Source: Desulfopila aestuarii DSM 18488
Lineage (GTDB): Bacteria; Desulfobacterota; Desulfobulbia; Desulfobulbales; Desulfocapsaceae
Length of the DNA: 64,000 nt
Assembly: GCA_945863875.1 (NCBI GenBank)
Contig: CAMBBS010000023.1
Span: forward strand, 1 to 64,000
Direction: 5' to 3'
Under the pieces are notes generated by a model that saw only the letters and a list, made by a program, of their open reading frames with translations, was not told the DNA's origin and ran no database searches. Below, piece after piece: positions 27,326 to 37,000 of this stretch (the first letter of the stretch is position 1; the number at the start of each line of letters is the position of its first letter). Both the position numbers and the translations under genes were made by a program.

Positions 27326-28324
27326 TTATCCTGCCGCCTGTTCCAGGGCAACGGCCACGGACACCGAGGCCCCGACCATCGGATTGTTGCCCATGCCGAT
27401 CAGTCCCATCATCTCCACATGGGCGGGGACGGAGGACGAGCCGGCGAACTGGGCGTCCGAGTGCATGCGGCCCATGGTGTCGGTCATGCCGTAGGAGGCA
27501 GGGCCCGCGCCCATGTTGTCCGGATGCAGGGTCCGGCCGGTGCCGCCGCCGGAGGCCACTGAGAAATATTTCTTCCCCTGCTGCAGGCACTCTTTCTTAT
27601 AGGTCCCGGCTACCGGATGCTGGAAGCGGGTGGGGTTGGTCGAATTGCCGGTGATGGACACGTCGACGCCTTCCCGATGGTTGATGGCCACACCCTCACG
27701 GACATCGTCCGAGCCAAAACAGCGGACCTTGCCGCGCTCGCCCTCGGAATATTTTGTCTCGGCGACAACATGCAGTTCCCCGGTGGCATAATCAAACTTG
27801 GTCTGCACATAGGTGAAGCCGTTGATCCGCGAGATGATTTTGGCGGCATCCTTGCCCAGGCCATTGAGAATGACCCGCAGCGGGGTTTCGCGCACCCGGT
27901 TGGCAGATCTGGCGATACCGATGGCGCCTTCCGCCGCGGCAAACGACTCATGACCGGCGAGAAAGGCAAAACATTTGGTCTCTTCTCTTAAGAGCATGGC
28001 GGCAAGGTTGCCGTGGCCGATGCCGACCTTGCGGTCATCGGCGACGGAGCCGGGAATGCAGAACGCCTGCAGTCCTTCGCCGAGGGTTGCGGCAATCTCC
28101 GAGGCCTTGGTCAGCCCCTTTTTAATGGCGATGGCCGCGCCGAGGGTGTAGGCCCAGACCGCATTTTCAAAGCAGATCGGCTGGATGCCCCGGACGATTT
28201 GGCCGACGTCAACGCCGTAGGTCTGGCAGATCTCTCCGGCCTCTTCGAGAGATTTCATGCCGTATTTTTCCAAGACAGGAATAATCTGGTTGATCCGCCT
28301 GTCATAACTTTCAAACAGTGCCAT
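27326..28324 (-). CDS. GGGtGRT family protein
   Basis: A 332-residue protein named for its conserved SGGGTGRTLHPDN element near residue 270. It also carries GHESFAAAEGAIG and the C-terminal MIGMGNNPMVGASV-type stretch. The family is widespread in strict anaerobes, but I know of no established biochemical role. It is always or usually next to the NifU-like scaffold, as here with ten bases between them, which suggests a role in Fe-S cluster handling or an Fe-S dependent enzyme. Confidence 0.88.
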   Translation of the reverse strand: MALFESYDRRINQIIPVLEKYGMKSLEEAGEICQTYGVDVGQIVRGIQPICFENAVWAYTLGAAIAIKKGLTKASEIAATLGEGLQAFCIPGSVADDRKVGIGHGNLAAMLLREETKCFAFLAGHESFAAAEGAIGIARSANRVRETPLRVILNGLGKDAAKIISRINGFTYVQTKFDYATGELHVVAETKYSEGERGKVRCFGSDDVREGVAINHREGVDVSITGNSTNPTRFQHPVAGTYKKECLQQGKKYFSVASGGGTGRTLHPDNMGAGPASYGMTDTMGRMHSDAQFAGSSSVPAHVEMMGLIGMGNNPMVGASVSVAVALEQAAG

Positions 28325-28334
28325 GGTATTCTCC

Positions 28335-29027
28335 TTATTCCTTGCGTGGATCGATGGTTTTGACGGCATCGGCAAATCTGCCGTAGCTCCCGGAAGCATC
28401 CTGTAATGCCTGGTCGGCGCTGACGCCTTTTTTGATGGCGTCCATCATTTTGCCAAGACTGACGAAGGAATAGCCGATGATCTCATCGTTTTTATCGAGG
28501 GCAATTTCGGTCACGTAGCCTTCGGCCATTTCCAGATATCGAGGACCCTTGGCGTTGGTGCCGTACATGGTGCCGCACACCGAGCGCAAACCCTTGCCGA
28601 GATCTTCCAGACCCGCGCCGATGGGCAAACCTCCTTCGGAGAAAGCGGACTGGCTGCGGCCATAGACTATCTGCAGGAACAATTCGCGCATGGCCACGTT
28701 GATGGCGTCGCAGACCAGGTCGGTATTCAGGGCTTCAAGGATGGTCTTGCCCGGCAGAATCTCCGAGGCCATGGCCGCCGAATGGGTCATGCCGGTACAG
28801 CCGATGGTCTCGATCAGCGCCTCCTCGATGATGCCCTTTTTCACATTGAGGGTCAGTTTGCAGGCGCCTTGCTGCGGCGCGCACCAGCCGACACCGTGGG
28901 TGAGTCCGTTGATATCACTGACCTCTCTGGCCTGAGTCCATGCGCCTTCCTGCGGAATAGGGGCAGGACCGTGATTCGTCCCCTGGGCCACGCGGCACAT
29001 TTCCTTAACTTCAGAAGAGTAAAGCAT
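28335..29027 (-). CDS. NifU-like iron-sulfur cluster scaffold protein
   Basis: A 230-residue protein whose first half resembles the IscU/NifU-N scaffold: GWCAPQQGACKLTL, then IGCTGMTHSAAMASEIL, then the later CDAINVAM and SVCGTMYG Cys. Several Cys could hold a cluster. It is longer than IscU and belongs to the group paired with GGGtGRT proteins. The ATG is at 29027. A hairpin and intergenic gap separate it from the peptidase gene upstream. Confidence 0.87.
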   Translation of the reverse strand: MLYSSEVKEMCRVAQGTNHGPAPIPQEGAWTQAREVSDINGLTHGVGWCAPQQGACKLTLNVKKGIIEEALIETIGCTGMTHSAAMASEILPGKTILEALNTDLVCDAINVAMRELFLQIVYGRSQSAFSEGGLPIGAGLEDLGKGLRSVCGTMYGTNAKGPRYLEMAEGYVTEIALDKNDEIIGYSFVSLGKMMDAIKKGVSADQALQDASGSYGRFADAVKTIDPRKE

Positions 29028-29195
29028 CCGTTTCTCCTTGGGAAATTATAGTTTTTTAGTACTTCTGCAAGTAAAAGAAGGTCAGGCGGGGAGCCGGCCG
29101 TCATATGGCGGCTGCTCGACACGTCCCCCTCTCTGGTCGACGTATTATAGTAGGATCGTAACAAATTACAAGAGCCGGGGTCGGTGGGGCGGGTA

Positions 29196-29229
29196 TTCCT
29201 TATCCGGGCAGGGGGCCCCGGATAAGGAA
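29196..29229. terminator. strong 13-bp hairpin between the M16C peptidase and NifU-like genes
   Basis: TTCCTTATCCGGG (29196-29208) pairs perfectly with CCCGGATAAGGAA (29217-29229) around a G-rich loop. It lies ten bases past the peptidase stop. No T-run follows, so it may act as an mRNA end-stabilising structure as much as a terminator. Confidence 0.5.
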
Positions 29230-29239
29230 CGGCGTGCTC

Positions 29240-32158
29240 CTAAAGTTCGGTAATGCTGTCAAACAGTGACGAGTCGGCTTCGATCTTGTTGCGATTGCCG
29301 ATAATCGACCGGTAACTCTTGGGCATCATGTCGGCAAAGGCCGGAGCGAAGCTGCGCAGGTCGGTGGAGGTGGTGGAGATGATGTCCGTCATCAGCTGTT
29401 GCTTGTATGCCGCATCGATGCCGTTCAAGTAGTCGTTTCTCGCCGACGCGCCTCTGGCGGCGGCACTGCGCAGGGGATCGAAGTTGCCGTAGGTGCCGAT
29501 GATGAGCTGTTCCATGACCTTGCCTGGTAGATCGAGTCCGGAGACGACCGCCGGGACACTATTATAGGCGTCATAGGTTCTCTGTACCTGTGGGTCGCGA
29601 TAACTGACAAAGGCCAGGTTGCCGCTGATCTGACCAAATTGAATGAAACAGCCGTAGGCTCCACCTAACTGCCGCACGGTATTCCACAGATAATCCCGGG
29701 AGAGATAGGTCTTCAGCACTTCGAAGTGGCCGTTGTAGCCCCTGCCGCCCGGCAGCAGGTTGCCGCCCTGAACGGCGAAGACCACTTCGGCTGCGGTAAT
29801 GAACGCCTCGTGGTCGGCAAGCTGCAGCTCCGGCAGGACATATTTTTTCACCGGAGTATCGGCCAGACTGTCGGTGAGACAGCTGCCTATCCTGGCCAGG
29901 TGCCCCAGTTCCTGACTATCCGCCGTCACGGACAGCAGCAGGTTGTTTTTATTGAACAACAGGGTGGACATCTGCGCCAGGGCGGCGAGGAATTGTTCTT
30001 CCTTGCGGTCATAATTGAGGGCCAGATCTTTGGTGGCCAGGTAAGAGGTTACGCCATTGAACATTTCACTGTATCGCCCGCCCAGGCTTAGATGGGCGAA
30101 GACGCGGGTGGCCGGGAGACTGTAGCCCTCGCTCTGTACGGCATGTTCCGCCCAGGCAAACTCGCGGCCGACTATTTCACGGATCCGGGCCCGGTCGGCA
30201 AACGACACCGAGGAGAAGATCTCCGCCAGCAATTGCAGGGCGCGCTCGAGGTAGTCGGGTAGACATTTCAGGTGCAGCCAGAACATCGGCCGGGTGCTTT
30301 CCGGTTCCTGCCTCTTGGTATAGCTGGTCAGAGAATGGGAGAAGGAGCCGGTGCAGGTGGCTATTTCCTTGGCGAACTGCTGGTAGTTGAGCCTCTTGGT
30401 GCCGATTTCCGTGACGATGGTGCCGAAGAGGTCAAGCCAGGGCAGCAGGTCCGGGGGCAGACAGGAGATATCAAAGCCGACATCGATATAGGAAATGTGA
30501 TTGGTGATCAGTTCGCTGACCAGCACTTCGCGGCCAAACATCTTGGTCGGCACCACTGCGTGAAAATCGACCTCTGTCGACAGGTCGGACAGGTCCAGCT
30601 GCGGCAGCAGGGACAGTGTTTCAATACTGTTCGGCTGCTGCTGTTCCTGCATCAGTTCCCTGGTACGCTCGATGCGTTTTTGTCTCTCTTCCTCGGACAC
30701 CGATTTGTCATAGTCGGCGAGCCGCTGCAGTTCTTCGGCCTGACTCTTCTGCTGCTTGCCGGGGTCGGGGACCAGGGTGACGGTGACCGTTGACCGGTTG
30801 TCGAGCAGGAATTTCTTGATCAATTCTTCAAAATAGCCATCGTTTAAGGCCTTGTGGCGGATCGTCTGGATGAGTTCCTCGCTCATCAGATGGGCGATGG
30901 GATTGCCGGCATATTTCAGCCCGGTCATCGCCTTGCCGATAAGATCCAGGCCGCGCTGGGCCTTGCTCGCCTCCTCCCGGAAATTGAATTCGAACTTGTT
31001 TAGCTCGCTGAGGACAAGATCCCGGTCGAGACCCTCGGTGACCATCTGCAGCAGCGAACTCCGGTACAATTCGAGGAAAGTGTCGCGATGTGTTGCTTCG
31101 CTGCCGACCACATAGGTGACCATCATGGTGCGGTAGGAGGAGGTGGACAGGTAGAAGCCGCCGAAATCCTTGCAAAGGCCACTGGAGACAATGGCGTTTT
31201 TCAGGGGTGAACCGTCGGAGTTGAAGAGGATGTTGGCAATGATCTGAAAAGCACTGTTTTCTTCGCGATTGGCGACCGTGGACACATTGGTGCCGACGGC
31301 GAGAAAGGTCTTGCCGGAAATATCGCTGGAGTCGACGGCATAACTGTCGGTGATGAAGACCGGTTCGGTCGGCAGAATGCCCTGTTCGATGACGGCCTGG
31401 GGCACGGGCTGATCAAAGGCCGAAAAAAATCTCTGCTGGAGAAAGGCCAGTTCATCTTCTAACGGGGCGTCGCCGTAGACGAAAAAGAAGCCGTTGGACG
31501 GATGGTAATGGTTTTTGTGGAAATCGCAGAACTGTTCATAGGTCAGATCAGGAATATTTTTTGGATCGCCGCCTGATTCGTGGGCATAGGTCGAGCCGGG
31601 CATCAGGCCGGCAAAGATGTGATGGAAAATAAAGCGAATCGGGTCGGAGAAGGCGCCTTTCATCTCGTTGTAGACCACGCCCTGAAACTTCAACGGTTCC
31701 TCCGGGCCTTCCTGGTGATAATGCCAGCCTTCCTGTTCGAATGTGGAGCGGGCGAGCAGCGGATTGAAAACTACGTCGCAGTAGACGTCCATGATGTTAA
31801 AGTATTCTTTCAGGTTCCTGGTGGCAAAGGGGTAATAGGTGATGTCGGCGCCGGTCATGGCGTTGAGAAAAGTGGTCAGTCCGCCCTTGTTGATCTCGCC
31901 GAAGACATCCTTGACCGGATATTTTTTTGAGCCCATCAGCACCGAATGCTCGAGAATATGGGCGACCCCGGTTGAGTCGGTGGGGATGGTGTTGAAGGCG
32001 GCGGAAAACGTTTTATTGGTGTCGCTGTTTTTGATGGCCAGGAGCGGGCATTTCAGCAATTCGTGTTCAAAAACATAGACATCGGAATCGATTTCCTGGA
32101 TAAACTTGTGGGTCTTGAGGGTAAAACCGGAGTAGGTGGAGCCTGGTGTGAATATCAT
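29240..32158 (-). CDS. M16C zinc metallopeptidase (presequence-protease-like)
   Basis: A 972-residue insulinase-superfamily peptidase. The inverted zinc motif is HILEH near residue 68, with the third ligand Glu about 75 residues downstream in the family pattern. Length and the four M16 lobes connected by a linker (around residues 470-520, rich in Glu/Gln) fit the PreP/Cym1 class, which degrades small unstructured peptides. No signal peptide is seen, so it should be cytosolic. It is followed by dtd upstream on the same strand, 32 bases away. Confidence 0.92.
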   Translation of the reverse strand: MIFTPGSTYSGFTLKTHKFIQEIDSDVYVFEHELLKCPLLAIKNSDTNKTFSAAFNTIPTDSTGVAHILEHSVLMGSKKYPVKDVFGEINKGGLTTFLNAMTGADITYYPFATRNLKEYFNIMDVYCDVVFNPLLARSTFEQEGWHYHQEGPEEPLKFQGVVYNEMKGAFSDPIRFIFHHIFAGLMPGSTYAHESGGDPKNIPDLTYEQFCDFHKNHYHPSNGFFFVYGDAPLEDELAFLQQRFFSAFDQPVPQAVIEQGILPTEPVFITDSYAVDSSDISGKTFLAVGTNVSTVANREENSAFQIIANILFNSDGSPLKNAIVSSGLCKDFGGFYLSTSSYRTMMVTYVVGSEATHRDTFLELYRSSLLQMVTEGLDRDLVLSELNKFEFNFREEASKAQRGLDLIGKAMTGLKYAGNPIAHLMSEELIQTIRHKALNDGYFEELIKKFLLDNRSTVTVTLVPDPGKQQKSQAEELQRLADYDKSVSEEERQKRIERTRELMQEQQQPNSIETLSLLPQLDLSDLSTEVDFHAVVPTKMFGREVLVSELITNHISYIDVGFDISCLPPDLLPWLDLFGTIVTEIGTKRLNYQQFAKEIATCTGSFSHSLTSYTKRQEPESTRPMFWLHLKCLPDYLERALQLLAEIFSSVSFADRARIREIVGREFAWAEHAVQSEGYSLPATRVFAHLSLGGRYSEMFNGVTSYLATKDLALNYDRKEEQFLAALAQMSTLLFNKNNLLLSVTADSQELGHLARIGSCLTDSLADTPVKKYVLPELQLADHEAFITAAEVVFAVQGGNLLPGGRGYNGHFEVLKTYLSRDYLWNTVRQLGGAYGCFIQFGQISGNLAFVSYRDPQVQRTYDAYNSVPAVVSGLDLPGKVMEQLIIGTYGNFDPLRSAAARGASARNDYLNGIDAAYKQQLMTDIISTTSTDLRSFAPAFADMMPKSYRSIIGNRNKIEADSSLFDSITEL

Positions 32159-32190
32159 TGAAAATCCTTGTGCGAAAGTGAGCGACGCTG

Positions 32191-32640
32191 TTAAAATTGT
32201 TTTTCTGAGTCAAGCAGCAGGGTGACCGGGCCTTCATTGACCAGCTCGACGTCCATAACGGCCTGAAAGATGCCGGTGGCAATCTTGACCCGTTTGTTTT
32301 TTACTTCTTCAATAAATCGCCGGTACAGCGGCTCGGCAATCTCCGGGGGAGCCGCCGAGGAAAATCCCGGTCTTCGCCCCTTGCGACAATCACCGTAGAG
32401 GGTGAATTGGGAGACGATAAGCATTGCCCCATCAATGTCCGCAAGAGACAAGTTCATTTTTCCCTGCTCATCGTCAAATATTCGCAGATTGACGATTTTT
32501 TCCGCCAGCCACTGCAGGTCGGTCAGCGTGTCTTTGCCGTGGATTCCGAGCAAAACCACCAGGCCCCGGCCAATTTCGCCCTGGATTGTGCTGTCTATGG
32601 TCACCGACGCCCGGCGTACTCTCTGAATTACCGCCCGCAT
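32191..32640 (-). CDS. dtd: D-aminoacyl-tRNA deacylase
   Basis: A 149-residue DTD that removes D-amino acids from tRNA. Signature segments are [15 protein letters not shown] at the start, [19 protein letters not shown] in the middle and [11 protein letters not shown] at the end (the GPVT cis-Pro motif). The length is exactly typical. It lies immediately upstream of the M16C peptidase gene in the same direction and is probably cotranscribed with it. Confidence 0.96.
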   Translation of the reverse strand: MRAVIQRVRRASVTIDSTIQGEIGRGLVVLLGIHGKDTLTDLQWLAEKIVNLRIFDDEQGKMNLSLADIDGAMLIVSQFTLYGDCRKGRRPGFSSAAPPEIAEPLYRRFIEEVKNKRVKIATGIFQAVMDVELVNEGPVTLLLDSEKQF

Positions 32641-32796
32641 ATATTCTTCCTGTCGTGCATTGCTGGCATTCCGCCTGCCGTTGCCGTTGTAATGGTAAGA
32701 AATTATTTCATATTGACTTAGCCAAATGGTATACTCATTTGCAACAGGTATTTAAAGACGGTTCATTGCCAAACTGGATTTCATGCAGGAAAACAG

Positions 32797-33192
32797 ATGA
32801 TAAAATTGCTTCAGAATCTCCTCGATCAGATGTCGATGGAACTTCCCGGAATACTCGCTGCCGCCGTCGTGACCGTCGAAGACGGCATGTCCATTGCCGA
32901 GGTGAGGCGGAGAGAGGACGTCGAACCCGCCGTCGCCGCCGCCTATCTGGCGTCAATTGTCAAGTCGAACGCCAAGGCCATCAATCTGCTGGCCGACGAC
33001 GAGGTCGTGGAGGATATTCTAATTACCACCCGGCACTATCATTTTATCATCAGGCACACTGCCAACCAGCCGTTTTTTATCTTTGTCATGACGACAAAAG
33101 AGGAATGGGTAGGCAAGGCGCGGCTGCTGATCAAAAAATATGAGGCGCAGTTTGCCGGCTTTGCCAGTTATTTTCAGAAGAATTACCAGTAA
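32797..33192 (+). CDS. roadblock/LC7-domain protein
   Basis: A 131-residue roadblock/LC7-like protein. Such proteins (MglB-like) regulate small GTPases or scaffold signalling complexes. The sequence shows the family profile: MIKLLQNLLDQM, GILAAAVVTVEDGMSIAEV, VVEDILITT, and HTANQPFFIFVMTTKEEW. It is convergent with a response regulator that itself ends in a roadblock-type domain, so the two could dimerise or compete. Confidence 0.8.
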   Translation: MIKLLQNLLDQMSMELPGILAAAVVTVEDGMSIAEVRRREDVEPAVAAAYLASIVKSNAKAINLLADDEVVEDILITTRHYHFIIRHTANQPFFIFVMTTKEEWVGKARLLIKKYEAQFAGFASYFQKNYQ

Positions 33193-33235
33193 AGAAAGCT
33201 GCTGCAACACGGGTCTTCAATTCCCGCCTGTGTTG

Positions 33236-34435
33236 TCACAGCGATGCCAGTTCCTGGATTTTCGTTGAGTATTTTTTGATGCTGATCCTGATCCAGCCGA
33301 GGTTGGTTTCCCGGTCGGCGACGATGACCAAAAAGGCGTTTTTGCCGACGGGAGCGAACATCACCGGTCCGTTTTCAAACTCAAACATGGTCATGCGCAG
33401 ATACCCCTGGCCGAGTTGCTTGCCGAGGGATTCAGCCGACCCTAAACCGGAAGAGGCGATGGCGGCGACCATTTCCGCGTCAATGCCCGACCGCGCCAGG
33501 CTATCGAGTAAAAATCCGTCGCGACCGACGAGGCAGGCAGTATGAACGCCTTCGATGTTGGTAAATTCTGCTAAAATAGTCTGAATTTCCGTCATGCCAT
33601 ATTCCTCTGTGAGCATTTCGGGTATATTTTCCAGTAGATCATTCAGATTCTCCTCTGCTTCCATCGCTGATTGTGTCGGCTGGGCCTGCTCGTCGCCTGA
33701 ATTTTGGGCGATTGGATCGGTCGCCACCGGGGCGTTGTCCGGAAGGATGTGGTGCAGGGCGGAATTTTCATCGTTTTTCACCGCCGCTTCAAAGAGCAGG
33801 GCTTCGATGCTTTTGCGGATACTGACGATGGGTGGCTGCACCCCACGGATATTTTGCAGGGAACCGCCATTAAAGCCAAGGATGGTAAAAAAAGCGTTTT
33901 CCCCGATCTGCTGCCCGTACATGGCGTGGACCACCGCGCCATCCTTGAAGAAAATCATGCCCTCCTGCTCGCCGGTTGTCACCTTCAGGGCCGCGGTTGC
34001 CCGGGAAAGTGCGTTGAACTGGACGATATCGATCAAATCAACCCCGTCGACGGTTCCCTGGAAACCGTCATTTACCTTAAGCGCTTCCTTGACAATCGCC
34101 CGCACCTCATTAATGTCGAAAGGTTTTTCGATAAAGCGTAGGCTGCCGCTCATCATCGCCTTGTTTTCATAGGCGTTGGATGGGTAGGCGGTCATGATGA
34201 TGACCCCGGTCGCCGGAAAGCGGTTGTTTATTTCGATGAGGAGATCGAGGCCGTTCATCCCCGGCATGTTGATATCGGTGACTACAAGGTTGACTGGCTG
34301 GTCGCTGAGAATTGCCAGGGCCTCTTCGGCGGATTTGGCGGCGAGAATTTCAACATCCTGCATGCCTTTATTGAGATTTCTCTGGAGCATCCAGAGCATA
34401 TCTTCTTCATCGTCTACTACCAGCACTCTTGTCAT
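33236..34435 (-). CDS. response regulator: REC, DUF4388-like, roadblock
   Basis: A 399-residue three-part regulator. The receiver domain (DDEED, phosphorylatable Asp in VVTDINMPG, Lys in FIEKPFD) occupies residues 1-125. A DUF4388/PatA-like module follows (VDLIDIVQFNALSR, then FFKDGAVVHAMYG). After a low-complexity linker, the last 120 residues form a roadblock/LC7-like domain (CLVGRDGFLLDSLAR, GLGSAESLGKQLGQ). It has no DNA-binding domain, so the output is protein interaction. It is the likely partner of the kinase encoded 49 bases upstream. Confidence 0.85.
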   Translation of the reverse strand: MTRVLVVDDEEDMLWMLQRNLNKGMQDVEILAAKSAEEALAILSDQPVNLVVTDINMPGMNGLDLLIEINNRFPATGVIIMTAYPSNAYENKAMMSGSLRFIEKPFDINEVRAIVKEALKVNDGFQGTVDGVDLIDIVQFNALSRATAALKVTTGEQEGMIFFKDGAVVHAMYGQQIGENAFFTILGFNGGSLQNIRGVQPPIVSIRKSIEALLFEAAVKNDENSALHHILPDNAPVATDPIAQNSGDEQAQPTQSAMEAEENLNDLLENIPEMLTEEYGMTEIQTILAEFTNIEGVHTACLVGRDGFLLDSLARSGIDAEMVAAIASSGLGSAESLGKQLGQGYLRMTMFEFENGPVMFAPVGKNAFLVIVADRETNLGWIRISIKKYSTKIQELASL

Positions 34436-34484
34436 AGTTGCACCATTTTTATGGTTCTTTTGGTTAAATTAACACTTCCCAAAA

Positions 34485-35723
34485 CTACCCATCTGTCTCC
34501 GCCTTGAGGAAAATGGTAAAAGTCGTTCCCTTTCCCTCTGCGCTTTCAAGGACGATAGCCGCATCGTTTTCTTTCAGGGTGCGGTACACTATCGACAGGC
34601 CAAGCCCGGCGCCTGAAGTTTTCGTGGTAAAAAAAGGTTCGAAGACCTGTTCGGCGGTTGCCGGGGACATTCCCGTGCCGTTGTCGGTAAAATGAACGAC
34701 GACATAAGGACAGTTTTCCAGGAGCGCCGGATAACTTTTGTTATATTGCCTGAGCCGATTTTTGCTCGGCAGGCTCGCCTTGATGTCGATACGGCCCTGC
34801 TCCTTGATGGCATCGATGGCATTTAAAAAGAGATTGAGAAAAACCTGTTGCAGCTGGTGCGGATCGGCAATGATTTTCGGCAAGGTACTGTCAATCTCTG
34901 CATGCAGCGTGATATGATTTTTGGTCAGCCGGTTGTTGATGAGTGGTCTGGTTTCGCCAAGAATCGTCCGCAGGGAAGTCGGTTTCTTTTTTGGTTCCGC
35001 CGGTCTGGCGTAGGAGAAAAAATCGCTGAGGAGTATGTTCAAACGATCAACCTGGCGGGTAATCCGTCGCGCGCATTCCTGCTGTTCGCTGTTGTCTCTG
35101 GACTCTTCTTCGATCGACTGGGCCATGATTTTTATGCCGGCAAGGGGATTGCGGACCTCGTGGGCCACGGCCGAGGCAATTTCGGCAATCGTCGCCAGTC
35201 TGTTCATTTTTTCCATTTCTTTACGGACGTATTGCAGCTTGGAAATATCCGCAAGGGAGATGATGACGCCAATTTTGCAACCCGAGGCATTTTCTTGGCT
35301 GACATTGGAAAAACCGATGGTCTTTTTCTCGTCGGTGGAAGTGGCAAAAGAAAACTCACGATCAAATTGATTCGATCGCACCAGACTGGTTGCCAGCAGT
35401 TGCTCAACCGCCTCCGCGCCGAGAATATCCCGCAGATACTGTCCGTCAAGCTGTTCGGTGACCGGTTTGAAGATCGATTGGGCGACGGAATTACTCTTTC
35501 TGACTCTTCCGTCGAGGTCCACGACCAGCAGGCCATGATGCAGCCCCTGAATAATCGATTCGGAAAACTTTTTTTCTTCCCGTAAATTGATGATTGATGC
35601 GCGGAGACCGTTTAGCAGCTGAAGAGTCTGCTGCTCGGAAAGAGGAATAATGAAGGGGGCCGCCTCCGACAATACGGCCTCCAGAGTCTCTGTTTGCTGC
35701 TCTGCGCTTTGTTGCGTGGTCAT
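34485..35723 (-). CDS. cytosolic PAS-domain sensor histidine kinase
   Basis: A 412-residue kinase with no membrane segment. A PAS domain (HGLLVVDLDGRVRKSNSVAQ) precedes the dimerisation domain, with the phospho-acceptor His in SAVAHEVRNPLAGIK. The ATPase domain has N box LNLFLNAIDAI, G1 DNGTGMS and G2 GAGLGLS. The type is NtrB-like. The gene precedes the REC-DUF4388-roadblock regulator in the same operon. Confidence 0.9.
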   Translation of the reverse strand: MTTQQSAEQQTETLEAVLSEAAPFIIPLSEQQTLQLLNGLRASIINLREEKKFSESIIQGLHHGLLVVDLDGRVRKSNSVAQSIFKPVTEQLDGQYLRDILGAEAVEQLLATSLVRSNQFDREFSFATSTDEKKTIGFSNVSQENASGCKIGVIISLADISKLQYVRKEMEKMNRLATIAEIASAVAHEVRNPLAGIKIMAQSIEEESRDNSEQQECARRITRQVDRLNILLSDFFSYARPAEPKKKPTSLRTILGETRPLINNRLTKNHITLHAEIDSTLPKIIADPHQLQQVFLNLFLNAIDAIKEQGRIDIKASLPSKNRLRQYNKSYPALLENCPYVVVHFTDNGTGMSPATAEQVFEPFFTTKTSGAGLGLSIVYRTLKENDAAIVLESAEGKGTTFTIFLKAETDG

Positions 35724-36058
35724 CGATACTTTGCGGGTTGTTGTCGTGTTTACTCTTCATGAATGTCGGCAGCAGGCTTTGTCGTTGCAACAACTTCATA
35801 TTACATTGATTTTTATTGAAGAAACAAGAAAACAATTGTTCAGACCGAAAAATGCCCTTTTTGTCATGTGGAAAAACCAGCCGAATGTGGAAAATTGGTC
35901 GAAAGGACGAAGCGAAGAGGGTAGTCGGAAGCAGATGTCTGTATTGGTTGTTTTTGGTTATTATTGAGTAATAAAACTGCTAAAGATGGATTAAACCTGT
36001 GGTTTTGAGTATTGCATAGCGCAGTATAAATGTCTAGCCAAGGAGAAGAAAAAGCTTG
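35724..36058. other. intergenic region between divergent kinase and tungstate regulator genes
   Basis: About 335 AT-rich bases that must hold the promoters of both divergent units. I could not assign -35/-10 elements with confidence, and no molybdenum/tungsten cofactor riboswitch was recognised. Confidence 0.35.
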
Positions 36059-36997
36059 ATGAACATGATCCAGAACGAAAAATTTCTCACGACCAAAGAA
36101 GTCGCACAGCTTCTCCATGTCAACGACAAGATGATCTATAGCCTGGTCAACGATAAAGGGCTGCCGGCAACGAAAATTACCGGCAAATGGCTTTTCCCGC
36201 GAAGGCTTGTCGAGGATTGGCTGGAGACGAATATCCTTAACTATCGTAAACCGGGATTGAGCGGTTCTTCGGATGAGGGAATCCTGCTGCTGGCCGGCAG
36301 CGACGACCTGCTCTTTCAGAAAACCTTGTCGCTTTTTCACGCAAAATTTCCCGCCACGGTCGGTTTTTTTGCCAATCTCGGCAGCATGGGCGGCTTGAAA
36401 AGCCTCCGGCGGGGCATCTGCCACATCGGCGTCTGCCACCTGCTGCAGGATGACAATGAAGAATATAATTTCGATTTCGCCAATCAGGAACTCGATAAGG
36501 CGCCGGTTTTTGTTAATTTCAGCCTTCGCCGGCAGGGGCTCCTGATAAAAAAGGGCAATCCGAAAGGAATAACCGGCATAGCTGATCTGTCCAGAAGCGA
36601 TGTCACGCTGGTCAATCGTCCGCTGGGAACCGGAACGCGGCTGCTCCTTGACTATGAGATTGCTAAGTCGGAAATTTCCTCCGGGCAGATTTCCGGCTAC
36701 CACCATGAGGTTTCCCGGCATCTCGATGCAGGTCTGGAAGTTTTTGCCGGCCACGCCGATGTCGCCCCGGCCATTCAAGCCGTTGCCGGCCTGCTCGGGC
36801 TTGATTTCATTCCCCTGCGCTGGGAACGGTTTGATCTGCTCATCTTGCGGGAACGCTTTTTTGAACGGGCAATTCAGAATTTCATCGGCTTGCTCCATGA
36901 GGAGTCTTTCAGGCAGCTGGCCGGTACATATGAAGGGTATGATGTGTCACTGTGTGGGAAAATGCTTTTTCCCGATAATTTTACAAGTGAGGACTAA
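36059..36997 (+). CDS. DNA-binding protein with excisionase-type HTH and periplasmic-binding fold
   Basis: A 312-residue two-domain regulator. The N-terminus is an excisionase/MerR-like helix-turn-helix: FLTTKEVAQLLHVNDKMIYSLV with a following KWLFPRRLVEDWLE. Residues about 80 to the end resemble a cytosolic periplasmic-binding-protein domain of the PBP-like type, which binds oxyanions in ModE/LysR-like regulators (RRQGLLIKKGNPKGI, RPLGTGTRLLLDY). It ends three bases before tupA, so it is probably the tungstate-sensing regulator of the operon it heads. The ATG at 36059 is chosen; a TTG lies just before it. Confidence 0.85.
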   Translation: MNMIQNEKFLTTKEVAQLLHVNDKMIYSLVNDKGLPATKITGKWLFPRRLVEDWLETNILNYRKPGLSGSSDEGILLLAGSDDLLFQKTLSLFHAKFPATVGFFANLGSMGGLKSLRRGICHIGVCHLLQDDNEEYNFDFANQELDKAPVFVNFSLRRQGLLIKKGNPKGITGIADLSRSDVTLVNRPLGTGTRLLLDYEIAKSEISSGQISGYHHEVSRHLDAGLEVFAGHADVAPAIQAVAGLLGLDFIPLRWERFDLLILRERFFERAIQNFIGLLHEESFRQLAGTYEGYDVSLCGKMLFPDNFTSED

Positions 36998-37000
36998 GGT

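Noticed and set aside
35724-36058. Molybdenum/tungsten cofactor riboswitch upstream of the tup operon
   Set aside because: No matching conserved stems were seen in the AT-rich leader.
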